Part shown: positions 45,758 through 54,137 of the stretch, one piece after another
How positions within the stretch are numbered: position 1 is the first letter of the stretch
Layout of the letters: every line of letters begins with the position of its first letter
DNA from: Pseudoxanthomonas sp. SE1
GTDB lineage: Bacteria; Pseudomonadota; Gammaproteobacteria; Xanthomonadales; Xanthomonadaceae
Assembly: GCF_029542205.1 (NCBI RefSeq)
Contig: NZ_CP113783.1
Coordinates: 1,603,001 to 1,667,000 of the forward strand
DNA length: 64,000 bases
Direction: 5' to 3'
The notes under the pieces: generated by a model
Seen by the model: the letters and a program-made list of their open reading frames with translations, nothing else
Told to the model about the DNA's origin: nothing
The model's database searches: none
Program-made: the position numbers and the translations under genes

Positions 45758-47029
45758 ATGGCACGCATCGTCGTACTGGGTGCAGGCATCGGCGGCATGA
45801 GTGCCGCGTACGAACTGCGCGGCACGCTTGGCCAGGGCCCGGAGATCACGGTGATCGGCGAGGGCGACCGCTTCTCGTTCACGCCGTCCAATCCCTGGGT
45901 CGCCGTGGGCTGGCGCAAGCCGTCCGATGTCGAGATGCCGGTCGCCCGCTATCTGGCGAAGAAAAAGATCGCGTTCGAGGGTGCCGGCGCCGAGCGGGTC
46001 GAACCGGGCGACAACCGCGTGCTGCTGCGCGACGGGCGCTACGTCGATTACGACTATCTGGTGATCGCGACAGGGCCGCGGTTGGCCTTCGACGAGGTGC
46101 CGGGCCTGGGGCCTGAAGGTGGCTTCACCCAGTCGATCTGCACCACGCTGCATGCGACCACTGCGTGGCAGGCGTACCAGGCATTCCTCGAAAATCCGGG
46201 CCCGGTCGTCGTGGGCGCCGCGCCGATGGCCAGCTGCTTCGGGCCGGCGTACGAATTCGCGATGATCCTGGACAGCGACCTGCGCAAGCGGAAGCTGCGC
46301 GACAAGGTGCCGATCACCTACGTGAGCCCGGAACCGTACGTCGGACACATGGGGCTTGGAGGTGTCGGCGATTCCAAGGGCCTGATGGAATCGGAATTCC
46401 GCCAGCGCCACATCCGGTGGATCACCAACGCGAAGATCACGGCGGTGCGCGACGGCGAGATGGACGTGTCCGAAATGGACGACGCCGGCCAGCCGAAGAA
46501 GGCGCACACGCTGCCGTTCACGTATTCGATGGTGCTGCCGGCGTTCACCGGCGTGCCGGCCGTGCGCCAGGGCGAGGGGCTGTGCAATCCGCGCGGCTTC
46601 ATCCTGATCGACAAGCACCAGCGCAACCCCGCCTATCCCAACATCTTCTCGCTCGGGGTGTGCGTGGCCATCCCGCCGGTGGAGGCCACGCCGGTGCCGA
46701 CGGGCGCGCCGAAGACCGGCTTCATGATCGAGTCCATGGTCACGGCGGTGGCGCACAACATCCAGGCCGAACTGGCCGGCACGCCCGCCACGGCCGAAGC
46801 CACCTGGAATGCGATCTGCCTGGCCGACATGGGCGACACCGGCGCCGCCTTCGTGGCGCTGCCGCAGATGCCGCCCCGCAACGTCACCTGGGCCAAGGTC
46901 GGCAAGTGGGTGCACGTGGCCAAGATCGCGTTCGAGAAGTATTTCTTGATGAAGATCAAGTCGGGCAACACAGAACCGATCTACGAGAGATACGTGCTGA
47001 AGCTGCTCGGCATCATGCGCACCCGCTGA
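45758..47029 (+). CDS. Sulfide:quinone oxidoreductase (FAD-dependent)
   Basis: Encodes 423 residues. FAD-binding Rossmann motif VVLGAGIGGMSAAYEL (4-20), a second nucleotide block YLVIATGPR, and GFMIESMVTAVAHNI near the C-terminus. Cysteines 128, 160 and 302 are candidate redox residues; the 32-residue spacing of the first two matches the catalytic Cys124/Cys156 of Aquifex SQR. The C-terminal amphipathic region (WVHVAKIAFEKYFLMK) should bind the membrane. It oxidises sulfide to polysulfide and reduces quinone. GGAGGGG lies five bases before the ATG. Flavocytochrome c sulfide dehydrogenase is the related alternative. Confidence 0.88.
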   Translation: MARIVVLGAGIGGMSAAYELRGTLGQGPEITVIGEGDRFSFTPSNPWVAVGWRKPSDVEMPVARYLAKKKIAFEGAGAERVEPGDNRVLLRDGRYVDYDYLVIATGPRLAFDEVPGLGPEGGFTQSICTTLHATTAWQAYQAFLENPGPVVVGAAPMASCFGPAYEFAMILDSDLRKRKLRDKVPITYVSPEPYVGHMGLGGVGDSKGLMESEFRQRHIRWITNAKITAVRDGEMDVSEMDDAGQPKKAHTLPFTYSMVLPAFTGVPAVRQGEGLCNPRGFILIDKHQRNPAYPNIFSLGVCVAIPPVEATPVPTGAPKTGFMIESMVTAVAHNIQAELAGTPATAEATWNAICLADMGDTGAAFVALPQMPPRNVTWAKVGKWVHVAKIAFEKYFLMKIKSGNTEPIYERYVLKLLGIMRTR

Positions 47030-47063
47030 TCCCCGTCCCCGAACCACTCCGGAGAACCCCACC

Positions 47064-47267
47064 ATGAACCTCGACCGTGCCGTCCTCGCCTTCGCCGGCG
47101 TGATGACCCTCGCCAGCCTGGCGCTGGCCCACTTCGTTTCGCCGCTGTGGCTGTGGTTCACCGTCTTCATCGGCGTGAACCTGCTGCAGGCCAGCGTCAC
47201 CGGCTTCTGTCCGGCGGCCATCGTCTTCCGCAAGCTGGGCGTGCGCGCCGGCTGCGCATTCAAGTGA
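47064..47267 (+). CDS. DUF2892/YgaP-like small membrane protein
   Basis: Encodes 67 residues with two membrane helices: about 6-24 and 28-46. The sequence TGFCPAAIVFRKLGVRAGC matches the DUF2892 family, the membrane part of the YgaP rhodanese. Two Cys (CPAA and AGC) flank the second helix. The family accompanies rhodanese and SQR genes, perhaps as a thiocyanate or sulfur-compound membrane component; this is unproven. It is 34 bp after SQR. Confidence 0.88.
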   Translation: MNLDRAVLAFAGVMTLASLALAHFVSPLWLWFTVFIGVNLLQASVTGFCPAAIVFRKLGVRAGCAFK

Positions 47268-47281
47268 GTGTGGGGCCTGCC

Positions 47282-48355
47282 GTGAGTCGAACCGTGATGT
47301 CGTCGCGCCCGTTGTTGCCGCTGTTGCTGATGGTCGCGCTTGCCGCGTGCGGGCATGAAGAGTCCGCCGCGCCTCCCGCGCGCATCGACGGACTGCAGAC
47401 TTTCCAGGTGCATGCCGCCGACGCGGCGGACGGTCGCGCCTGGGAAGGCGTGGTGGAGGCCGTGCGGCAGGCGACGCTGTCGGCGCAGACGAACGGGCGC
47501 GTCATCGCCGTGTCGCGCGATGTCAACGATCGCGTGGCCGCTGGCGATGTACTGGTGCGGCTCAGTGCGGTCGAGCAGCAATCCGGTGTCGACGCCGCAC
47601 GCGCCCAGGTGCGCGCGGCGGAAGCGTCCGCGACCGAGGCGGAAGCCAACTATCAGCGCTTCGCCAACCTGGCCAAGGGTCAGTTCGTTTCCCGGGCGCA
47701 ACTGGACCAGGCCCGGATGGCGCGCGACTCGGCCCTCGCCGCGCGCGACGCCGCGCGTGCCCAGTTGGCGAATGCCGGCCAGCAGACCGACTACACCACC
47801 ATCCGCGCGCCCTATGCGGGCATCGTCGCCACCCGCGATGTCGAACCGGGCGAGAGCGTCGGCGTCGGTCAGACCCTGATGACCGTGTTCGCACCGGATG
47901 CGTTGCGCGTCGACGTCGCCGTGCCCCAGTCCGAAGCCGAGGCGATACGCGCCACCCCGGTGGCCACCGTCACGCTCGACAGCGGGCGACAGATCGAGGC
48001 CGATGATGTCACCGTCTTTCCCGCGGCCGACGCGTCTACCCATGCCGTGCGCGTCCGCGTGCAACTTCCCGCGCTCGATGCGCCGCCGCAACCGGGAGCT
48101 ACCGCCAAGGTGGCGTTTCCGGCAGTGAAAGGCGCCGCGTTCCCCCGTGTGCCCGCCAGCGCGCTGGTGCGCCGCGGCGAGGTGACGGCCGTCTATGTGC
48201 TCGTCGACGGCCGGCTTTCGCTGCGCCAGGTCAGGCTGGGTGAAGTCGCTGCCGAGCACGTCGATGTGATCTCGGGACTCAAACCCGGCGACACCGTCGC
48301 CACCGATCCGGTGGTCGCGCAGCAGGCGCTGGTCGCCGCGCGCAAGGAGCGCTGA
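47282..48355 (+). CDS. RND efflux periplasmic adaptor (membrane fusion) lipoprotein
   Basis: Encodes 357 residues from a GTG with GGGG six bases upstream; an in-frame ATG at 47297 is an alternative. The signal ends in a lipobox VALAAC. The adaptor core shows a lipoyl half-motif pair (ATLSAQTNGRVIAVSRDVND; YTTIRAPYAGIVATRDVEPGE), a coiled-coil hairpin between them (about 100-170), and beta-barrel and membrane-proximal domains up to the end. It would link the RND pump to an outer-membrane channel. No TolC-like gene is present here. Confidence 0.92.
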   Translation: MSRTVMSSRPLLPLLLMVALAACGHEESAAPPARIDGLQTFQVHAADAADGRAWEGVVEAVRQATLSAQTNGRVIAVSRDVNDRVAAGDVLVRLSAVEQQSGVDAARAQVRAAEASATEAEANYQRFANLAKGQFVSRAQLDQARMARDSALAARDAARAQLANAGQQTDYTTIRAPYAGIVATRDVEPGESVGVGQTLMTVFAPDALRVDVAVPQSEAEAIRATPVATVTLDSGRQIEADDVTVFPAADASTHAVRVRVQLPALDAPPQPGATAKVAFPAVKGAAFPRVPASALVRRGEVTAVYVLVDGRLSLRQVRLGEVAAEHVDVISGLKPGDTVATDPVVAQQALVAARKER

Positions 48356-48356
48356 C

Positions 48357-51300
48357 ATGGCGCCGCTGACGTCGCCGCCGCGACTGGGCATCTCCGGCCG
48401 TATATCGCGCAGCTTCCAGGCCAATCCGCTGACGCCGATCCTCGCGCTGCTCGGCCTGTTGCTGGGCCTGGTGGCGGTGATGATCACGCCGCGCGAGGAA
48501 GAGCCGCAGATCGACGTCACCATGGCCAACGTCATCGTGCCGTTCCCGGGCGCGGATGCGCGCCAGGTCGAGCAGATGGTGACCTATCCGCTGGAGCAGA
48601 AGCTGTCGGAGATCGAGGAGATCAAGCACACGTATTCGATCAGCCGTCCCGGCATGGCGGTGCTGACGGTGGAGTTCGACGTGGGCGTCAAGCGCCAGCC
48701 CGCGCTGGTGCGGCTGTACGACAAGGTGTTCTCGAACCAGGACTGGATGCCGGCGAACCTCGGCGTGGGCCAGCCCATCATCAAGCCCAAGGGCATCGAC
48801 GACGTGCCGGTGATGGCGCTGACCCTGTGGACGGACGATCCGCAGCGCGGCGCACGCGACCTGGCCGAAGTGGCCCACACGCTGGAAACCGAACTCAAGC
48901 GCATCCCCGGCACGCGCGACGTGTTCACCCTCGGCGCGCCCGAGCGGGCGGTGATGGTGCAGCTCGACGCGGCGCGCCTAGCCAGCCATGGCCTGGCGGT
49001 GAACGATCTCTCTTCAGCGCTGCAGGCCGCCAACCTGGCGCGCCAGGCGGGTGAGCGCGTCGGTACGGATGGGGTGGTGCAGGTGACTTCGGGCCAGTTC
49101 CTGGCCGACCGCGCGGACGTGGCCGGCCTGGTGCTGGGCGTGGCGGGTGGCCAGCCAGTGCGGCTGGAAGATGTGGCGACAGTCAGCGATGCGGCCGACG
49201 CACCATCGAGCTATGTCTGGCACGGTGCGCCCGCGAAACGCGCAGGACCTTCCAGTGGCGTGGCGCCCGCGGTGACGCTGGCCATCGCCAAGAAGCCGGG
49301 CAGCAATGCGGCCGACATCACGTCCGCCGCCCTGGCGCGGGTGGACGCCTTGCGGGGCACCGTGATTCCCGACGGCATCCAGGTGGAGACCACGCGCGAC
49401 TATGGCCTCACGGCCAGCGACAAGGCGCAGACGCTGATCAAGAAGCTGGTCTTCGCCACCGGCTCGGTGGTGCTGCTGGTGCTGTTCGCGCTGGGCCGTC
49501 GCGAGGCCATCGTGATCGGCAGCGCGGTGGTACTGACGCTGGCGGTCACGCTGTTCGCGTCGTGGGCGATGGGCTTCACCCTCAATCGCGTGTCGCTGTT
49601 TGCGCTGATCTTCTCCATCGGCATCCTGGTGGACGATGCCATCGTGGTGGTCGAGAACATCCACCGGCACATGGCGCAGGGTGGCAAGTCGCTGGCCGAG
49701 GCCATTCCGCCGGCAGTGGACGAAGTGGGCGGTCCGACCATCCTGGCCACCTTCACCGTGATCGCGGCGTTGATGCCCATGGCCTTCGTCACCGGCCTGA
49801 TGGGGCCGTACATGCGGCCCATCCCGATCAATGCCTCGGTCGGCATGCTGCTGTCGCTGATGATCGCGCTGGTGGTGACGCCGTGGCTGTCGTTGAAGCT
49901 GCTCAAGCGACATGCGGTCGCGCATGCGGGCGAGGGCGCCGCCCACGGGCACGCGGAAGGCACCATGGCCGCGCGCCTGCATCGCCTGTTCGAACGCGTG
50001 ATGACGCCGTTCCTCGATGCCGGCGCAGGTGCGCGGCGCCGGCGCCTGCTGTTCGTCGCCATGGCCGCGCTGGTGGCGCTGGCCGCCAGCCTGGCGGTGT
50101 TCAAGCTGGTGGTGCTGAAGATGCTGCCGTTCGATAACAAGTCCGAACTGCAGATCGTGGTCGACCTGCCCGAAGGCCGCGCGCTGGAGGACACCAACGC
50201 CCTGCTGACCGAACTGGCCGGCGTGCTGGACCGCACGCCGGAAGTCCTGCACTACCAGGGCTATGCCGGCACGGCCGCACCGATCAACTTCAATGGACTG
50301 GTGCGGCAGTACTACCTGCGCGAGGGTGCGAACGTGGGCGACTTGCAGGTGAACCTGGTGGACCGCCACGACCGCGACCGCAAGAGCCACGAGATCGCCG
50401 TCGCCCTGCGCCCGCAGGTGGATGCGATCGGCCGTCGCCATGGCGCGTCGGTCAAGGTGGTGGAAGTGCCGCCCGGTCCGCCCGTGCTGTCGCCGATCGT
50501 CGCTGAAGTGTACGGGCCCGACTACGCCCGCCAGCGGCGGGTGGCGCGGGCGCTCGAACAGCGCTTCATGGCTACCGACGGCATCGTCGACGTGGACACC
50601 AGCGTGGAAGCCGATGCGCGTCGCGACATCCTGGTGATCGACCGCGTGCGGGCGGCGCGCCTGGGCGTGCCGCAGTCGGCGATCACCGAAACGATCGCCG
50701 CCGGCCTGTCGGGGCTGGACGCTACCCACGTGATCGACGGCGGCTCCAAGTATCCGCGCCCCATTCGCCTGCGCCTGCCGGTGGCCGACCAGGCTTCGCT
50801 CGACGGGCTTCTCGCGCTGCGGGTACGCGGCGGCAATGGTCAGCTGGTGCCGTTGTCGGAACTGGTGCAGGCGCGTTCCACCTGGTGGGATGGCGCCATC
50901 CACCACAAGGACCTGCTGCCGGTGGTGTACGTGATGGGCGACGAGAGCGGCACCGTCGACAGTCCGCTGTACGGCATGTTCGACCTGGTCGGCCAGATCG
51001 CCGACAACGCCATCGACGGACAGCAGGTGGCGCAGTTCTTCATCCGCCAGCCCCCCGACACCACCGCCTTCGGCATCAAGTGGGATGGCGAGTGGCAGAT
51101 CACGTACGAGACCTTCCGCGACATGGGCATCGCTTACGCGGCCGGCATGGTGTTGATCTACCTGCTGGTGGTGGCCTACTTCCGCAACTACGTGGTGCCG
51201 CTGGTGATCATGGCGCCCATCCCGCTGACCGTGATCGGCGTGATGCCGGGCCACGCCCTGCTGGGCGCGCAGTTCACCGCCACCAGCATGATCGGCATGA

Positions 51301-51608
51301 TCGCGCTGGCGGGCATCATCGTGCGCAACTCGATCCTGCTGGTGGACTTCATCAACCATCTGGTCGAGCGCGGGCAGACGCTCGAATCGGCGGTCGTCGA
51401 CGCCTGCGCAGTGCGCGCACAGCCGATCGCATTGACCGCACTGGCGGCGATGGCGGGTGCGTTCTTCATCCTGGACGACCCCATCTTCAATGGCCTGGCG
51501 ATCTCGCTGATCTTCGGCATCCTGGTGTCCACGGTGCTGACGCTGGTGGTGATCCCGCTGCTGTACTACGGGCTGAAACATCGCGCGCACAAGGAAGGAA
51601 CCGCATGA
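48357..51608 (+). CDS. RND family efflux pump, inner-membrane permease
   Basis: Encodes 1083 residues, with twelve membrane helices and two large periplasmic loops. TM4 carries the proton-relay pair in SIGILVDDAIVVVENIHRHM. Other landmarks are TPREEEPQIDVTMANVIVPFPGADARQVE in two parts, LVTPWLSLKLLKRH-like, and the second-half GIIVRNSILLVDFINHLVERG. The class resembles HAE-1/triclosan-type pumps rather than heavy-metal CzcA pumps (no DDE metal motif). Its ATG is one base after the adaptor stop. Placement inside the SQR operon suggests export of sulfur-derived or thiol-conjugated toxins. Confidence 0.95.
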   Translation: MAPLTSPPRLGISGRISRSFQANPLTPILALLGLLLGLVAVMITPREEEPQIDVTMANVIVPFPGADARQVEQMVTYPLEQKLSEIEEIKHTYSISRPGMAVLTVEFDVGVKRQPALVRLYDKVFSNQDWMPANLGVGQPIIKPKGIDDVPVMALTLWTDDPQRGARDLAEVAHTLETELKRIPGTRDVFTLGAPERAVMVQLDAARLASHGLAVNDLSSALQAANLARQAGERVGTDGVVQVTSGQFLADRADVAGLVLGVAGGQPVRLEDVATVSDAADAPSSYVWHGAPAKRAGPSSGVAPAVTLAIAKKPGSNAADITSAALARVDALRGTVIPDGIQVETTRDYGLTASDKAQTLIKKLVFATGSVVLLVLFALGRREAIVIGSAVVLTLAVTLFASWAMGFTLNRVSLFALIFSIGILVDDAIVVVENIHRHMAQGGKSLAEAIPPAVDEVGGPTILATFTVIAALMPMAFVTGLMGPYMRPIPINASVGMLLSLMIALVVTPWLSLKLLKRHAVAHAGEGAAHGHAEGTMAARLHRLFERVMTPFLDAGAGARRRRLLFVAMAALVALAASLAVFKLVVLKMLPFDNKSELQIVVDLPEGRALEDTNALLTELAGVLDRTPEVLHYQGYAGTAAPINFNGLVRQYYLREGANVGDLQVNLVDRHDRDRKSHEIAVALRPQVDAIGRRHGASVKVVEVPPGPPVLSPIVAEVYGPDYARQRRVARALEQRFMATDGIVDVDTSVEADARRDILVIDRVRAARLGVPQSAITETIAAGLSGLDATHVIDGGSKYPRPIRLRLPVADQASLDGLLALRVRGGNGQLVPLSELVQARSTWWDGAIHHKDLLPVVYVMGDESGTVDSPLYGMFDLVGQIADNAIDGQQVAQFFIRQPPDTTAFGIKWDGEWQITYETFRDMGIAYAAGMVLIYLLVVAYFRNYVVPLVIMAPIPLTVIGVMPGHALLGAQFTATSMIGMIALAGIIVRNSILLVDFINHLVERGQTLESAVVDACAVRAQPIALTALAAMAGAFFILDDPIFNGLAISLIFGILVSTVLTLVVIPLLYYGLKHRAHKEGTA

Positions 51609-52273
51609 GTGCTCCAGACCTCCGTCGGCTGCTGTGGGTGGCATGTCTGGCGGGCGCCGCCGCTTGCACTTCCGCAGCCGGGGACGGCGGCCGGGTCGCC
51701 GCCACAGGGCAGGCGACCAGCGCAACGCCCCTGTCGTCGGCCGATCCGGCTCTCGACCGCGCGAAGGCGGCGGCCCAGGCCTTCAGCGGTCGCCTGCGCG
51801 GCCGCCTGCAGGCCGCGATGCAGACCGGCGGACCCACCGCTGCCGTCGAGGTCTGCCAGGCCGAGGCGCCGGCCATCGCGGACGCGGTGATGACCGAGCA
51901 CGGCGTGCGCCTGGGCCGCGTCGCGCTGCCCGGGCGCCACCGCAACGCCGGACAGGCCGCCGAAGGTTGGCAACTCGCCACGCTGGAAGCCTTCCAGCAA
52001 GCCGTCCTGGAGGGTGCGCCTGCCGCGGAGCAGATGTCGGTGGTCCGCGAAGGTCTTCCCGAAGGTATCGCCTTGCGCATGATGCGCGGCATCGCCACCG
52101 AACCCGGTTGCCTGGCCTGCCATGGCACCAAGATGGCTCCGCAGGTCCGCGCGGCCATCGCGGCGCATTATCCTGACGATGCGGCCACCGGTTTTGCGGT
52201 GGGCGACCTGCGCGGCGGGCTATGGGTCGAAGTGCCCGCCGCTGCCCATACTCCCGACGAGGCTACGCGATGA
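51605..52273 (+). CDS. DUF3365 (Tll0287-like) heme c-binding lipoprotein
   Basis: Encodes 222 residues. Signal peptide with a lipobox-like AGAAAC (Cys21). The mature protein has VEVCQAEAPAIADAVMTEHGVRLGR, typical of DUF3365, and a single heme motif CLACH (GCLACHGTKMAPQV). The family is a PAS-like heme sensor or electron carrier in the periplasm. ATGA overlaps with the RND stop and with the OsmC start tie it to both. It might accept electrons during sulfur oxidation or sense sulfide or NO; neither is shown. Confidence 0.85.
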   Translation: MSAPDLRRLLWVACLAGAAACTSAAGDGGRVAATGQATSATPLSSADPALDRAKAAAQAFSGRLRGRLQAAMQTGGPTAAVEVCQAEAPAIADAVMTEHGVRLGRVALPGRHRNAGQAAEGWQLATLEAFQQAVLEGAPAAEQMSVVREGLPEGIALRMMRGIATEPGCLACHGTKMAPQVRAAIAAHYPDDAATGFAVGDLRGGLWVEVPAAAHTPDEATR

Positions 52274-52752
52274 GTACCGACGCACCGATCCGCATCACTC
52301 TGGAACAGGAAGAGGACTACAGCTTCCGCATCCGCTTCGACGACACCACCATCGCCGATCTGATGACCGACGAGCCCGAGCCGCTGGGCAAGGGCGAAGG
52401 CCCGAATCCGACGCGGCTGCTGGTGTCGGCCGTGGCCAACTGCCTGTCGGCCAGCCTGCTGTTCGCGCTGCGCAAGTTCAAGAACACGCCGGGCAAGCTG
52501 GTGACCCATGCCACCGCGGAGCTGGTGCGCAACGAGCAGGGCAGGCTGCGCGTGGGCCACATCCATGCCGACATCCGGCTCGCGGAAGCCGGCACGGCGC
52601 ATGCGTCGCTGGAGCGCATCCTGGCCCAGTTCGAGAACTTCTGCGTGGTGACGGAGAGCGTCCGCCACGGGATCGATGTGTCCGTCAGCATCACCGATGC
52701 CGACGGCGTCCAGCTGCATGGCACCGCGCGGGCGGACCACGGCGAGTCGTGA
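52270..52752 (+). CDS. OsmC/Ohr-family protein
   Basis: Encodes 160 residues of the OsmC fold. The two conserved cysteines are in VANCLSASLLFAL (about 58) and ENFCVVTESV (about 125). These thiol peroxidases reduce organic hydroperoxides and also act on persulfides. The last gene of the SQR-RND operon, starting by ATGA overlap with DUF3365. The pairing with a persulfide sensor supports a role in reactive sulfur species removal, which is inferred. Confidence 0.88.
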   Translation: MSTDAPIRITLEQEEDYSFRIRFDDTTIADLMTDEPEPLGKGEGPNPTRLLVSAVANCLSASLLFALRKFKNTPGKLVTHATAELVRNEQGRLRVGHIHADIRLAEAGTAHASLERILAQFENFCVVTESVRHGIDVSVSITDADGVQLHGTARADHGES

Positions 52753-52765
52753 GGCTGGCTGCTCT

Positions 52766-52832
52766 TGTGGGAGCGACGCAAGTCGCGATGAAGCGTCACC
52801 GCTGCCCCTTCGCGACTTGCGTCGCTTCCACA
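52766..52832. repeat. REPIN: inverted pair of GTGG-type REP elements
   Basis: Near-perfect inverted arms at 52766-52793 and 52808-52832, a diverged member (GACGCAAGTCGC instead of GACGTAAGTCGC; the change is mirrored in both arms, preserving the stem). It lies between the OsmC and lacI-type genes and probably closes the sulfide operon. Confidence 0.8.
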
Positions 52833-52932
52833 AGGCAGGGGAAGGACCGCGCTCGCCTCGCGCTCCCGGATCGCCGCCGACCATCGGGCGTGGCATGATC
52901 CGGTCCTCCGCAGTCCGTATCCGAAGCCATCC

Positions 52933-53970
52933 GTGATCGCGCCCATCAAGGGGAAGGCCACCTCGCTGGACATCGCCCACCTGGCGGGCGTGTCCCAGCC
53001 CACCGTGTCGCGCGCGCTGCGCGGCAGCCCGATGGTCAACGAGGAGACGCGCAAGCGCATCCTGGCCATCGCCGAGCAGCTGAACTACAAGGTCGACAAG
53101 AACGCCTCCAACCTGCGCCGCCAGCATTCCGGCACCCTGGCGCTGCTGTTCTTCGAAGACCCCACCCCGGACGAGTCGTCCATCAACCCGTTCTTCCTGT
53201 CCATGCTGGGCAGCATCACGCGCGCCTGTGCGCTGCGCGGCTACGACCTGCTGATCTCGTTCCAGCAGCTGTCGACCGACTGGCAGGCCGACTACGAGGA
53301 CAGCAAGAAGGCCGACGGCATCATCCTGCTGGGTTATGGCGATTACCTCGAATCGCGCGGCCGGCTGGAGCGGCTGGTGGAGCAGGGCACCCACTTCGTG
53401 CGCTGGGGCGCCGTGCAGCCGGGTACGCCGGGCGTGTCGATCGGGTGCGACAACACCCAGGGCGGGCATGACATCACCGCGCACCTCATCGAACAGGGGC
53501 GCCGCCGCATCGCCTTCCTCGGGCACGCGTCCAACCACTATCCGGAGTTCTTCGAGCGCTACCTCGGGCACCGGCAGGCACTGGACGCCGCAGGCGTCGA
53601 GTCGGACAGCGCCCTCCAGGTGGATGCCATCACCACCGAGCAGTCCGGCCACGAAGCCGCCTGCGAACTGCTCGCACGTGGCGTGCCGTTCGATGCGATC
53701 TTCGCGGCCAGCGACCTGATCGCGGCGGGCGCGATGAAGGCCTTGCTCGAGCGTGGCCTGCGCGTGCCGGAAGATATCGCCGTGGCCGGTTTCGATGACA
53801 TTCCGCTGGCCAGCTTCGTCAACCCCGGCCTGTCCACGGTGCAGCAGGACACCAAGCGCGCGGGTGCATTGCTGGTCGAGACATTGTTGGCGCTGATCAA
53901 TGGTGAACCGGCGGAAAGCCAGACCATCCCGGTCCGGCTGGCGCTGCGCGGGTCGACCGCTGCAAAGTGA
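52933..53970 (+). CDS. LacI-family transcriptional repressor of the maltodextrin locus
   Basis: Encodes 345 residues from a GTG. The HTH is TSLDIAHLAGVSQPTVSRALRGSP (about 10-33) with hinge helix KNASNLRRQHSGT (about 56-68). A periplasmic-binding-protein-like core follows, including VSIGCDNTQGGHDITAHLIEQGRRRIAFLG in two parts, and AGFDDIPLASFVNPGLSTV. It should bind CG-centred palindromes such as the two 18-bp sites at 57453 and 60295 and respond to a sugar. Position at the end of the locus supports it as the local regulator. Downstream neighbour converges. Confidence 0.9.
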   Translation: MIAPIKGKATSLDIAHLAGVSQPTVSRALRGSPMVNEETRKRILAIAEQLNYKVDKNASNLRRQHSGTLALLFFEDPTPDESSINPFFLSMLGSITRACALRGYDLLISFQQLSTDWQADYEDSKKADGIILLGYGDYLESRGRLERLVEQGTHFVRWGAVQPGTPGVSIGCDNTQGGHDITAHLIEQGRRRIAFLGHASNHYPEFFERYLGHRQALDAAGVESDSALQVDAITTEQSGHEAACELLARGVPFDAIFAASDLIAAGAMKALLERGLRVPEDIAVAGFDDIPLASFVNPGLSTVQQDTKRAGALLVETLLALINGEPAESQTIPVRLALRGSTAAK

Positions 53971-53980
53971 GGGCCCCGTT

Positions 53981-54118
53981 GTAGGAGCGACGTAAGTCGC
54001 GACCGGATGCCATCAGCCCGCTTTGGCGCTCGACGTCATGGACGAAATTTCGTTGCGGGCACGCGAACATGCGCTCATGGCATGCGTAGTCTGCGGTCGC
54101 GACTTACGTCGCTCCTAC
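53981..54118. repeat. REPIN: inverted pair of GTAG-type REP elements, 90-bp spacer
   Basis: Perfect 24-bp inverted copies at 53981-54004 and 54095-54118, both starting at the outer end with GTAG. It lies between the convergent lacI-type and amylase genes. Same family as 22671 and 41231. Confidence 0.85.
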
Positions 54119-54137
54119 AGTACAGAAGGCATTGACC

